Origin: Mugil cephalus
Taxonomy: Eukaryota > Chordata > Actinopteri > Mugiliformes > Mugilidae
Length of the DNA: 64,000 nt
Reading direction: 5' to 3'
NCBI RefSeq assembly: GCF_022458985.1
Contig: NC_061785.1
Location: 2,532,204-2,596,203 of the forward strand
Of this stretch, positions 32,933 through 47,200 are shown piece by piece. Below the pieces are notes generated by a model that saw only the letters and a list, made by a program, of their open reading frames with translations, was not told the origin of the DNA and did no database searches. The first letter of the stretch is position 1; every line of letters starts with the position of its first letter. The translations under genes were made by a program, and so were the position numbers.

Positions 32933-35249
32933 ATGGCAAGTCAGATCCTGCTGCCTGTGCTTCTTTTGCTGATGATCAGTAAGAATTTGATTAAGACGAA
33001 ATCTAATGAATACATTTGATTCACTGATCTCAGTTTTTTCTCTAATTTTAATGCTAATTAATTGTGTGATTTTATGTCTTATAGGTGGAGTGACTCCTCA
33101 GGTTTCAGGTAAGGTGAAGTTCTTTTAAATTCTTTGAATCCAGATACTTAGGATTACGAAACTCTCCACTGCACATACAGTCCCCTCCAAAAGCATTTGA
33201 ACAGCAAGGCAAATTCCCTTGTTTTTGTTTTTCACTGAAGACATTTGGGTTTAAGATCAAAATAGTTTGAGACAAGAGTTCAGAATGTCAGCTTTTATTT
33301 CATCTAAATAAACAGCTTAGGATATATCACTGTTTGCATTACACCACAGCATTTGTATGTGAGCAAAAGTAATGGAACAAATAATTTCAAAGTAAATAAC
33401 ATTTAATATTTGGTGGCATAACCCTTGCTTGCGATGACTGCCTCAAGCCTGTGACCCGTCGACATCACCAAACTGTTGCATTCTTCATTTGTGATACTAT
33501 TCCAGGCTTTACCGCAGCTTCTTTCAGTTCTTGTTTGTCTCGGGGGGTTTCTCCCTTCAGTCTCCTCTTCAGGAGGTGAAATGCTGCTCAGTTGGGTTAA
33601 GGTCAGTTGATTGACTTGGCCAAAACCTTCCCCTTTTTCTCCCTGATGAAGTCCTTTGTTTTGTTGGCAGTGTGCTTTGGGTCATTGTCCTGCTGCAGGA
33701 TAAAATTCCTCCCGGTTAGTTTGGATGCATTTCTCTGTAAATTGGCAGACAAAATGTTTCTGTACACTTCGTAATTCATTCTGCTGTTACCAGCATCAGT
33801 TACATCATCAATAAATACTAATGAACCTGTTCCAGAAGCGCCCAAGACATGACATTACCTCCACCATGCTTCACAGATGAGCTTATGCTTCGGTTCATAA
33901 GTGGTTCCTTTCTTTCTCCACACTTTTCTTTCCATCACTTTGGTAGAGATTAATCTTGGTTTCATCAGTTCATAAGATTGTGTTCCAGAACTACTGTGGC
34001 TCATCTCTGTACTTCTTTGCAAATTTCCTTCTGGCCTCTGATTCTTACTACTGATGAGTGGTTTGCATCTTTTGCTATGGCCTCGATATTTCTGCTCTGA
34101 GTCTTCTTCCAACAGTGGACTGTGATACCTTCACCCCTGCTCTGTGGAGGTCATTGGTGATGTCACTTACTGATGTTTTGGAGTTTTTCTTTACAGCTCT
34201 CACAATGTTTCTATGAACTACAGTTGTTTTCCTTGGCCGACCTGTTTGACGTCTGTTTCTCAGTACACCAGTAGTTTCTTTCTTATTCAGGACATTCCAC
34301 ATTGTTGTGCTCATGCCCAATGTTTGTCCAATGACTCTGACTGATTTTCCTTATTTTCTCAGGTTGAAAATTGTTTGCCTTTTCTCCCATAAACAGCTCT
34401 CTGGCCTTCATGTTGGTTTGTCCTCTTTAACAAGAAATGCCTAATTTATAGGTTTAAACTCAGGCCAAAAAGTAGACTAGTCATGCAGAGCTATTTAATG
34501 TTTGAACGATCAACCTTAAAGGCAACACCTGGTCAACAAGAAACACCTGTCAGTCACGTTTCATTACTTTTGCTCACCTAAAAATGCTGTAATGTAATAA
34601 CAACGGATGTTAATAGTTTCGTGTGGTGATCTAGAAATGTTAAAACAGCTTTTGTCCTTTCCAGGCCCCCTCTACCCAATCGAAGGAACAGAAAGCTCTC
34701 GATCAGATGATGGAAGTTCTCCTCCAATTACCTTGGAACGAACGTTTGTGTATTTTGGACAGTCCTACAATGTGATTTATGTATGTAAAAATTATTTATT
34801 TTTTTATTGTTAAAGTTTTTATACATTGTGCAGGATTTTTCAAATCTGCAAATCTCTTCCACAATAAGAGCCTATTTTTATTTTCCCAGGTCAATCACAA
34901 CGGACACCTGACCTTTAACAACCCGTGGGGCAGCTTCACACCTCAGCTGTTTCCAATTCATGGATCAATAGACATCATCGCTCCCTTCTGGACAGATTTG
35001 GACAACAGAGGCAATGGTCATATCTACTATAACCAGTACACCAGTGGCAGTGTTCTCCAACAAGCTACCGCCGACATTAATGGATACTTCCCAGGGTTGA
35101 ACTTTCACGCTGCGTGGGTCTTTGTAGCAACATGGTACGAGGTGGCCTACTTTCCAACCACTGGAACAGTGAGTAATTTCATTTTAAATATGAAAAAAAT
35201 TATCTTTTATCATATAAACTATAAAAACAACAAAAACCTTTTCTTTCTG

Positions 35250-35281
<32 letters not shown>

Positions 35282-38200
35282 TCAGCAAACAACAGTCCAG
35301 GCAGTGTTAATCTCTGGTGGCCAGTACTCATTTGTGTTAATGAACTACGGGACAATAGCCGAAACAACTCGTCATGTGCAGGTAAAAACCATAGACTAAA
35401 TAAATATGGAGGTGGAACTGCTCCTCTATAGTGAAACCAAAGAAGTAGAGCTCCCCCTGGTGACTCGTTGCAGTACAGGTCTTAAGCCCCACCCTCTCCA
35501 TGTTAGTAGGCGGGGCTTGGGCCGTAATAAAACACTCAAATATATGTCAGATATATATTTTTTTAAAGTTAATATAATACTGATGTGTTGTGTTCCCAAG
35601 AGTTGGAAAAGTTAAAAATAAGTTCAGAGTATAATCCAACAATGTACAACATACAGCAGAGTGTGGTATTACTTAAAGGAAAATGTGAGTGATGTAGAGA
35701 GGAAGTGTTGGTGGGGCATTGATATTGTGGCTCCGCCCTCGGACCATGCTGATGAGACTCTGGCTCCAAAGTCACAAGATGACGCCTATTTTCCCCAGGA
35801 AAATACGCTTATGATTAGGACTATTTAAAGCAGTTTCTTGAAGCTGAGATGTTGCACTTGACAGCCAATATGGTGTCACACACATAACCCATATTTATAC
35901 TGATTGTGCAATAACTCATCTTCACTTTCTTTTCATATACTTGTACATATTTCCTTATATATTTATTGCAAAACCCCATATTCAATGTTATTATAGAACA
36001 ACAACTCGGAACACATGTTCACTTACTGTGTACTTGTACATATTTTTAGATATATTTCTTAGATTTTTTACATGCTGTGTATTCTAACTATAATTGCCTA
36101 CTTATTCTTACTTATTTCCTACATTGCTCTTTGTTCTGAAGACCGGTACACTTTGAGTAGCTGAGTGTAGCTTGAGGAGCTGCTGTAACAAAAAGTTAAT
36201 TTCCCCCTGGGGGATCCATGAAGTAATTCTGATGATGGTAGTTTCACTTTCACCTCTCCTAGAAGGTTATTATACTCTTATAGCGTGCAGCAAATTGTAA
36301 ATAACTTCCAGGTGGTATTGAAAATACCTGGTTTTCTGGAAAACATGGGCCACAGCTTTTAGTCATTGACATTTTTATAGTCAAAATAAACGAAAAAGAA
36401 ATCAAGGGTTGACTGCTATTCTTTTTGATAAAAGTACCTGCATTTCCTTATTTTCCTAGTAGGCTGCACTGTTTCAGTCAGAGTTGCAGATGTAACGCAA
36501 CACTGAGACCCAGAAATAATCAGCAGATAACTGCAAAATGTTGAAATTGCACTTGCAAAAAAGTGCAATTGCAAAAAAAATTCATTAAGTGTAAACATTT
36601 TTATAAAGTTCTTGTTGTTCTTTGCACTAAAACATGCTGTTACGTTACTGGTCCAACTCCTTTGAGATCAAGCTGGGCTGCAGGTGTTCCCTTGACCTAA
36701 AGTTATAGTTTATATATACTTTATATATAACATATGATTCAAAATGCACACATTCCACTCTGCAAATTCAAAAGTAAACAAGCAAATCATTTGTATTTTC
36801 AGGCTGGATATGACACAATCAGTTCTCCTCACCATTTCACCATCCCAGGTTCATTCTCCAGTAATGCGACAGGAAACAACTCCGCTTTTAGTCTCGGCAG
36901 CAACGTTAATCTTCCTGGCCGCTGGGCTTTCAGGTTGGACCACGGATCAAGAGGCTGCACTTTCAATGGTAAGGCCAGAACAGGATGACGAAACCCATGG
37001 GCACTAGAGTAAAAATACAAAATGCAAATTCTGGACATACACCTGTCCTTCTCGTTGATACAGAAAAATGACACCAAATATTGGCAGAAAAGGCCGAGGA
37101 GGTCATCTTATTTAAACAGTAACAGAGCTTGCCTCATTATCATTTTCTTTAAAGGTGAAGCTGTACAGCTTGGTGACACATTCTGGAGCGACAGCACCTG
37201 TTCTCAGAAATGTACCTGCACTTCCACTGGTCTCCAATGTCACAACCAGCCCTGCACTTTCTCCCAGATCTGCCAGCCGACTTCCTTTCAGTACTCCTGC
37301 CAGACGGTGCAAAGGCGCACCTGCACCATAAGCGGCGATCCACACTACTACACCTTCGACGGGACTGTGTTTCACTTTCAGGGCACCTGCACCTACGTTC
37401 TCTCTGAGCAGTGCAACATGGGACAGCCCTACTACAGGATAGAGGGCAAGAACGAGCACAGAGGCAGCACTCGTGTCTCTTGGACCCGACTGGTCAGAGT
37501 GAAAGTGTACAATGAAACCATTGAGCTTGTTAAAGGGCGTCGTGGTGAGGCCAAGGTTCGCATGAGAGAATGGGTTTTCACTTTCCTCTGTGTTTGTTTT
37601 GTTCATATTTTTAATTCTAATCATTATTTTCATGCTAACAGGTGAATGGAAACTTTGCTGCCACTCCATTCTCTCTGAGCAATGGCACCGTCCAGGTTTA
37701 CCAGTCAGGCTTCTCTGTGGTTGTCAGCACCGACTTTGGCTTAGAGGTATCTTACGACACTTACCACTACGTCCAGATCAGTGTGCCCTACACTTACCAG
37801 AATGCAACATGTGGCCTGTGCGGAAACTTCAACAATCACCCTCAAGATGACTTCAGAACCCGCGATGGTGAGGTTGTGAGCTCAGATGTGGTTTTTGCAA
37901 ACAGCTGGAAGGCACTGGATGATGAACCAGACTGTGAGGCCCAGTGTGCAGGCCAGGACTGCGCTTCATGCTCTCAGAGTCAAAGAGCTCTGTACAGTGA
38001 TGACGCCCATTGTGGTATCCTCCAGAGCAGTTATGGACCTTTTGCTGCTTGTCACCAACAACTTCCTCCACAGACCTTTGTGGAGAGCTGTGTGTTTGAT
38101 CAGTGTATAGGAGGAGGGTACCAGCCCATTCTGTGTCAAGCCCTGAATGTGTACGCAAGTCAGTGTCAGCAGAACGGTATCCAGCTACCGAGCTGGAGGA

Positions 38201-41200
38201 GCCCTGGCTTCTGTGGTATGTCTCTCAGTCATTCAGAATATTTTCATTTTCATCTGCACAATATCAAGTTTCACTGTTTTTTCTTTGTTTTTTTTTCTTG
38301 CAGAAATTCCTTGTCCTGCCAACAGCCACTTTGAGTCTTCAGGCACAGGATGTCCACCGACATGTGTCAACCCCAATGCCACCCAAAACTGCCCTCTTCC
38401 TAATCAGGAAAGCTGCGTCTGTGATTCAGGCTACATCCTCAGTGGTGGGGTCTGCGTCCCTTACGATCAGTGTGGCTGCAGCTTCGAGGGTTTCTACTAC
38501 CGCTCTGGAGAAACCATAATCCTCGGCGACGACTGTGAGAGGCGCTGTAGTTGCAGTTATGGCATCATGACTTGCCAATCCCATGGCTGTGGGCCACATG
38601 AAACATGCAGTGTGGAGGAAGGAGAAAGAGGATGCACACCCAACAGCTACGCCACCTGCTGGATAAGAGGCCCGGGGTCCTATCATACGTTTGATGGACT
38701 CACATACCAGTATCCCGGAGCGTGTCGACTCACTCTCTCCAGAGTAATGGGACCGTCCAGTCACCCACACTTTGTGGTGACAGCAGAAAAAGAGCCGAGA
38801 GGTCAGCAGGGTTTTGCCAGAATGATAAAGTTTGAGGCAGAGGGAACAGAAGTCTCCATTGAGATGTCAAGCAGCAGCAGCGTGAAGGTAAATATATCAT
38901 CTGCACTGTATTTAAAAATCAGTCCAAGACATCAGAGAAGGTTTCCAATAAAATACTTGTGTGATTAACACCTTAAAATGAATGTGGCTTTGTTTGGATA
39001 CATTTTTTTATGTATAAGTATTTCAGCTCAGTGCTGCCACGTAGTGTTCTGGTTTCTCTTTCTCTCGCAGGAACAGCAGGAATAGGAGACCATTTTATTG
39101 AACAACTGTAGTTGATGTCTTTGCTCTTCTCCTCTTTCTCTTACTCTATTTTCCTCTCTTTTTCATCCTGCCCTTATTATAATATCCTTATTTCTCATTC
39201 CCACCTTCCTCATTCCCCAATTGCTCTCCTCATCCTCCTGATTCTTCCTGTTTTAGGTCAATGGTCAGCTGGCAAGACTTCCGTTCATCTCTGGCTCCAA
39301 CAGAATCCGCATCTACCACAGCAACATCCACAGCATCATCCTTCAGACCTCCTTTGGTGTAACTGTGCAGACAGTCTGGCCTCACTTTGTTCGGATCACC
39401 GCCCCTGGAGTCTACACTGGTTCTCTCGGTGGACTCTGTGGCGATTACAATGGTCTCCCACACGATGACTTCACTACACCCAATGGCGTCCTGGTCAACA
39501 GCTCTCAGGAGTTCGGAGACAGTTGGCGAGATGGCTCCTTAGCGGCACACTGTGTAGAAAACACCAATCGTAATCCTCCTCCAACCAATTACAATTCTAG
39601 TGAGTACTGTGGCATTATCAGCTCACCGCATGGGCCGTTTCAACCGTGTTGGGCCACAGTGGACCCACTAGAGCAGGTGGACGTCTGTGTGGACATCCTG
39701 GGTGGTTCCAGTGATCCAGCATCAACTCTATGCGAGGTCCTAAGAGATTATGCCCTAATGTGTCAACAGAACGGCGTCTCCCTAGGACAGTGGAGGAATG
39801 AAACTGGATGCGGTAAGCAAAGAAAAGCATGGCTTAATTTAATGAAAGAGGTTTTATTGGTGGACATGACATGGAAATGGATGGAGGCATAAGTAGTGTT
39901 GAAGGGGATTTGACAGGTGGATTTGACAGGTGGATTTGAAGTTTGAGGAGATGGAATGAAAACTGTCAAGGGGATGGGAGGATAATGGTTGATGCGATGG
40001 GATCAAAGGAGGTTGGAGGGGATGGGATGTAAAGAGCAAAGGTGATTCAACAAAAATGGTGGCGGCCCACGTTTTTATCCCCTGGGATTGAAAAGACTGG
40101 CAGAGGGGATGGGACAAAAACGATCGAGGGAATTGAAAGAATGAGATTAAAAGATTAAAATTGTTGAGGGGATGGGACAAAAAGAGGTTGGAGGGGATGG
40201 AAGGAAAAGGAGTGAAGTGAAGACATGAGGTCTGCAAAATATGCTGATAGATGATAAATGGTAGAGGAACCCAGGGAGGAAGAATCAGGGTGGGGCCACA
40301 TCTCAGGGACCTTCATCTCTTTGTTACCCTGGTTCGTTTAGTGAAACATGGAAGCAGAGGAACAGAAATAAGAAGCATGGGTTTCGGCTGAGAACTGAGA
40401 TAAACAGAGAGAGGGTTGGGAAATAGAATTATATGGGGGCGTGATCTTGTTCTTGATCTCAAAGTTATAATAACTTCATTAAATAAACTGTGTGTTTTTC
40501 TTTAGAGCAAACCTGCCCACTAAACAGCCATTATGAACTCTGTGGAAGCTCTTGCCCTTCGGCCTGCCCCAGCCTCTCGTTCCCCTTCTCCTGTGATGCA
40601 CTGTGCCAGGACGGGTGCCAGTGTGACAACGGGTTTGTCCTCAATGGAAACCAGTGTGTCCCACCTACAGAATGTGGATGCTCCCACGAAGGACGCTACC
40701 GCCGAGGTGGCGAACAGTTCTGGGACGGCGAACAATGTCAGAGCTTCTGCACTTGTAATGGCACCACTGGGCTAGTTCACTGTACCCCCAACTCCTGCGG
40801 TCCTCAGGAGTCCTGTCGCGTGGTGGAGGGCGAGTTTGGCTGCCATCCTAACCCTCACGGCACCTGCTCTGCCTCCGGAGACCCTCACTACTTCACCTTC
40901 GATCGTAGGGCCTATGACTTCCAGGGAACCTGCCGCTATGTCCTGGCAACACTTTGCAACGCCACTGGTGGTCTCCAAGAGTTTTCTGTGGAAGCCAAGA
41001 ATGAGCCATGGTTCGGGCTTCCAGTTTCCATCACCGCTGACGTTTATGTAAATGTGTGGGGCTATCAAGTGCACATGTCCAGAGACAGGACTGGTACGGT
41101 GGAGGTGAGCTGAAACATGTCCAGATCATTTGTGATTTGTATAATTTTGTGAAGACAGCCTGAAATCTAGAGACCATTCTTTACTGTTTGTTATCAGATA

Positions 41201-44200
41201 ATACTGTGTACTACTATGAAATTCTTATATTCCTTTATTAATATCCGCCACAAGTGTTCTGCCTGTAAAAGAAACTTTTATGTCATTCCAACTTTGTTTA
41301 TTTCCGGTCCCACAGGTAGATGGGATAACACAAAACTTGCCAGTTCTTTTGAATGGAAGTCGTGTGTCTATCTATGGAAGTGGATTTCAAACATTTGTCA
41401 GTGCTGATTTCGGCCTGAGTGTCATGTACGATGGCTGGAGTACAGTGTCTATTTCTGTACCTTCAGATTACAGGTACCTGCTGATCACCTGAGCTCAAAA
41501 TAAGTTAAACAACGAACGTTTTCCACACAGTCAGCAATAACCACAGCACTGAAATGTTGCCTAGGACCAGGGTTACATGATTAACATTATACATTTCAGT
41601 TTCAATGTTTAAATATTTCTATGGTTGCACCAGATAACTTTTCTGTTGTGCTTGCATGACTGATTGATTTATTTTCTCTTCGTTATCTTCTTTAGAGGAC
41701 AAACATGTGGACTATGTGGAAACTTTAATGGCGATCCCAATGACGAGTTCCACACTCCATCTGGAGCAATGGTCACCAGTCCACATGAATTTGGAACAGC
41801 TTGGAAAGTGCCCGGAAACTACACCTGCAGCGATGGCTGTGGTTCCTCCTGCCCCCAGTGCCCCGATGAGGGTCCTGCTAGAGCTCAGTGTGAGGTCATT
41901 CGGGCTGCAGACGGCCCGTTCAGCTTCTGCCATGAGCAGGTGGACCCAGCGCCGTATTTCAGTGACTGCGTGTTCGACGTTTGTGTGTCGGGAAATCAAG
42001 GCCAAGATCTTCTGTGCAGGGCCATCGAAACGTACATCAGTGCCTGTCAGTCTGCTAATGTCCGAATCTACCCTTGGAGACAGAACACCACCTGCAGTGA
42101 GTAAACCAGTGTTTTAGATCTGTGGATGAGTGGTACGTTGCAGTTGCACATCTTCAGATTTTTTAAAGTGTTATTTTCTTCCTCACTTAAGGAATTGACT
42201 GTCCAGCCAACAGTCACTATGAGCTGTGTGGTACTGACTGTGGCCAAACCTGTGCCCATAGCACTGACGCAACCTGTGAGCAGGTTTGCTCTGAGGGATG
42301 TTTCTGTGATGAAGGCTTCCGCAGGAGTGGATCCAGTTGTGTCCCTGTGGAAAGCTGTGGCTGCCAGTATAATGGATTCTACTACAATGTAAGACACGTT
42401 TAAGTCAATTCACCATTGTTGGTCTAAAATGGTCTGATTGGAGTTAATTGACAGTTCACTAACAAAGACCACACCTACAAGGAAGTTTATTGACAGGATG
42501 TGAGAGAAATGGATGGAAGTCTGAATATAAATGAGAGTAGTGAGAGGGAAGGGAAGGGATGAAAAGTGTCAAAAGGATGGAATGAAAAGTGTTAAAAGGA
42601 AAAGATTAGAAAAGTTGAAGCAAAGGGCGGAAAAGTGTTGAAAGGAGGACATTAAAGTGGTTAAAGGAAAGGGATGAAACCTATATTACAGGTGTTTCTT
42701 GCATTGAGATCCCAAAGGAACATTTAAGGAGAAGACCTTAAAGTTCCAACATTTGGAAGTGACGGGTTCCTCTTCGTGGCTCACAGTCTTCTCAGAGTTA
42801 TTATTTTAAAAGTGTCTCTTTTTTCTGCCATGTTTCAGGATGGAGAGACCTTCTGGACCGACGGCTGCTCCCAGCGCTGTGAATGCCACGCTCCTAACGA
42901 CCTGCGATGCTCTGTTACATCTTGCACTCCAGCACAAGAGTGCACCATCAGAAATGGCCAGCTGGGCTGTTTTGATACTATGTCCACTTGTACCGTGTGG
43001 GGAGACCCACACTACGTCACCTTCGATGGAGCGCTGGCTCATTTCCAGGGAACGTGCTCCTACACCATCACCGAGAGCGTGAGCCACGGGACCAATGAAA
43101 CCCAATTTCGGGTAATCGCCACCAACAATCACCGTGGCAACAACCGCGTGTCCTTTGTGTCGGCGGTGGATATTTACCTCTCAAACCAACCAGAGGACGT
43201 GTACGTCAGGATTGGATCCAACAAACAAGTAAAGGTAAACTCTTTTTTAGTTTCAAGGTGAACACACTTTTACATTTCTACGTTGGCCTCCAAAGGGAGG
43301 CTGAGAGATAGGGTAGTCGAGCATAGATATGCAACTAGGACTGGAAACTTGAACTATCCCATGGCCACCTGTGGTGACTGCAACTACAGTTACTCTTTTT
43401 CACTTCCTGTCTGTCTTCTTCCCAGGTGAACGGCATGGAGGCGTCTCTTCCCATCGCAGCAGGGACATTAGCTCAGGTGACGGCGCAGGGAAGCTATGTA
43501 GTGGTTGATGCCTCTGACTTAAAAATCCAATTTGACGGCCTGAGCACCTTGTTGGTCAGAGTGGGTCAAAACCGTGCAAACAGAGTCGTTGGGATGTGCG
43601 GGAACTTGAACGGTGACTCTCAAGATGACAAACTCCTGCCCAATGGCACGCTGGCACAAGATGATGACGACTTTGGAGATGGTTGGAAGGCATCCACAAG
43701 CCAGCCGGGGTGAGCTGGGATATCCTACACACAAGCTCAACTTTTAAACCATGACACCGGCCCCATGTTCGCGCTAATGCACTTCAGATTAAACTAATTA
43801 TGGTTCAGGTTACTGGAAGCATTTAAAAGGTTTCTAAAAGTTAAGACATTATACTATAATAAGATGTAGTAAATTGTAAATAACTCCCAGATATTCAAGG
43901 TATTCTGGAAAAAAGGGACAAAATCCCTTATATTTACAGGACATTTTCTAACCTTTTTATAGTTAAAATAAACAATAAAATGTATTAAATTGGTAACCAG
44001 TAAATATTTAACATGTAACACAGAATTAGCATCCACATTCTGTACTTCAATATTTTACTGGCAAAAAAGCAATTAGCATTTTTTTTTGCCCCAGTTCAGT
44101 TCTAGAATCAAATTTGTGATATCTGTTCCTAGATGTGGATCAACCGATGAGAGAGGTGGTGGTTTGAGTGACTGTACCTTTATTGAAGAATACTCAGAAC

Positions 44201-47200
44201 TCTGCAGCGTCATCACCAACACCAGTGGCCCGTTCAGTGCCTGTCACCTGCACTCCGATCCTCAGCCCTTCTTCAGCTCCTGTGTCTACGATCTCTGCTT
44301 GTACACTCCAGCCAACGGCATGCTGTGTTCCGCCATCGCTGCCTATGAGAGAACTTGCTCAGTTTTGGGGTTGGACATCCCAGAGTGGCGCTCTGCTTTG
44401 CATTGTGGTATGTTTACACTGGCCCTAATGAAAGTACAAGATTAAGAAGAAGACGACAAAAGAAGTCAACATTTTCTTCTTCCTTTGTTTTTATCTCACT
44501 CTTTCTGCAGCTGATGCTGACTCAGATCCCTGTGAACAGCTGAACTGCACCGAGTTCGAGTGGTGTGGCGAGAAGGACGGCGTCTATGGCTGCTTCTGCG
44601 ACGAGAACCATCATCGGCGCAACAATGACAGTTATGGTGAGGACGAATCTACTTAAAATCCTCTATTTAATTTGCAGCATAGCCTGCAGTGTTTGGGTAC
44701 AAACTCTTTCTCACCTCTCTTTCAGACTCTTCGATCTCGTGTGTCAGCAGTTCAGGCACAATGTCTGTGTCTCGCTGTCAGCTGTTCGAAGCCGGCTTCC
44801 ACTCTAGTGTCCTCCATCTGCGGGACGACTCGTGCAACGGGACGCTCGATGACGGGCGCCTGGTTTTCCAATTTGACAATGAGGACCAGCTCTGTGGGAC
44901 AACTCTCAGGGTACGCTCTATAGACTGTCACAGCATCTGGTTCGGTCCCCTTCACATTATATAGGGGCGTACGTAGCCCATTAACTATAATTATCCAGTC
45001 CAACTAACACCCTCTTTCATTTTCTATTTTTTTCATTTTCAGAGCAATGGAACCCATTTCATATACGAGAACGCCATTCTGGGTCAAGTGGATCCTCACG
45101 GGGGCCTCATCAGCCGTGAAAGGAGCATCAGTCTGCGTTTCTGCTGTGAATACCCTCTGACTCAGGCTGTTTCCATGTCTGTGGGCATCAACCCCGTTGA
45201 AAGGTGAATAACCTCTGTGCAAATTTTATTCCGTTGCTGTATTATTTTTACTGTTGCTTCCTAAATCATAATGAATATCAATTTAACCGCACACGAGCAC
45301 TTGGGATTACCATAATTACATCATGGTATCAGAAAGATTCAGGTGGTTTCTGAACCGTGAACCGTGATGTGTTATTTTCTTACAGCATTGTGAGCAAGAA
45401 GCTTGCTTCCGGCCAGGGAACCTACCACATCAGAATGATACCGTACCAGGACGCCGGCTTCCGTTTCTCTCTGGCGAGTAGCAGCAACATCGACGTGGAG
45501 GTGGACCAGAGGTTGTACGTGGAGGTGCGGACGGACGGGGTCGACTCGCAACAGATCTCCACCGTCCTGGACTCTTGCTGGGCCACGCCGGTCAACATTG
45601 CAGACTACCCTGTGCGCTGGGATCTCATCTCTGCAGAGTAAAGGAGCTACTTCCACCTCGTACACTATCCAGCCTACTTCTCTGGGAGTTAGTTGTAACC
45701 CTGATGTCTCTGTCTTTCAGGTGTCCTAACCCAGCAGACGGGACAGTAGAGCTGATTCACAACGGCATCTCCACCGCGGCCCGCTTTTCCTTCAAGATGT
45801 TCACCTTCACCAACTTCACCACCATCTACCTGCACTGTAACGTCCACCTGTGTCTCCTCAGGAACAACGACTGCACGGCTGTACGTTTGATTCAGAGAAC
45901 TTGATTTATCTCAACAGGGCAATAATTCATTTGTAGATTTTCCACAAGCATCCCACACACAGTCAATGAATCAAATAAACAAGCCAAGATCAGTAAATTA
46001 AGATCAATAGTAGTAGTAAAAATCTAATAAAAAAATGGATAAATAGATTCAATAAATAAATAGACAAAACCGTATGAATCTAAAATGAATGGGTCTGTAT
46101 TCCAAAGCTTAATAAAGGTGCATTAAGGTGACTGCCGTCTGGGGCCACGCCCCTTTGAGTAGCAAAGACATGGTGAAAATACAGTAAACACAGACCAACT
46201 CATCAACTGTCTCTGAACTCCTGAGAGCAGGACACCATTGGGTGTACTGAAGTCATCATGTGGGAGAACATTGTAATCGCCACAGAGTCCACCGAGAGAC
46301 CAGGAAAAATGTGGATTATCAAATCAAATTAAGGATAATTGGAAAAGTGGATTAGCCTCAGTTTCTTTAAGTTTTGGACCATTTCATTTATCATAAATGT
46401 GGCTAAATAAAGGATGCTAACGCTAAGAACGCTACTGAAAATGTTAGCCATACAATACTGTAGCGTTAAAAAAAATGAATCATCGCAAATATTCTGGTTT
46501 TTGTGTTTTTGTTATTTATTGTTGGAATTGAAACAGTTACCATCTGTTGTAACTAGGCTAAAACAACAACATAGACAAACTTATCTGACAGCCCTCCGGG
46601 TAATTTAAGAAGTGACTTAAGATATGACTTTACCAAAAAAATACAGCATAAATGAATATTACCTGACATTAAATGTGAACCACAACACCAGGGTTCTGTG
46701 CCTGGATTCCAGCTGTTTCTTCAGAATGCAGTGATCCATTTACTTCTCTTTTCTTTAGCTTTTGGGAGCCTGTAAAAATATATCTCTGACTGCTTTTCCA
46801 GTCTGTTGGCTAATGCTGCTAATCTTCATGTTCAACTGTCACTGTTTGCCACTCTGTGGCCGTAACCATGGAGACGTCCGCTTGCTGTGACGTCACAGTG
46901 ATACCCTCCATACCCTCTATTGCATATTAAGGATCAAAAGACTTTACGTAACGATTTGTCCTACTGACAAATAGGAAGACCGGTAGGCAGCAATAAAAAC
47001 TTGATCGACAAAATATGATCTGGTTCGTTTATTAATGATTTTGCTTGTTCCTTCCAGATTGGGGCTAAAATAGGGCTCAATAGGTCACATGGTCGCGCAA
47101 TGCATTGTGGGCAAAAGCGCCATTTTTAGTTTGTTTACATTCACTCCATTTACAAATCAGCCACTTTAAGGAGCGCCGTTAAATTTAACGGAGCAGCACA

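Noticed and set aside
37112..37669. 185-codon antisense ORF over exon 7 of copy B (and similar ones at 11880-12335, 40772-41074, 62872-63276)
   Set aside because: They lie opposite well-supported VWC/VWD exons and repeat in every copy because the sense exon is conserved. They have no splice or domain support of their own.
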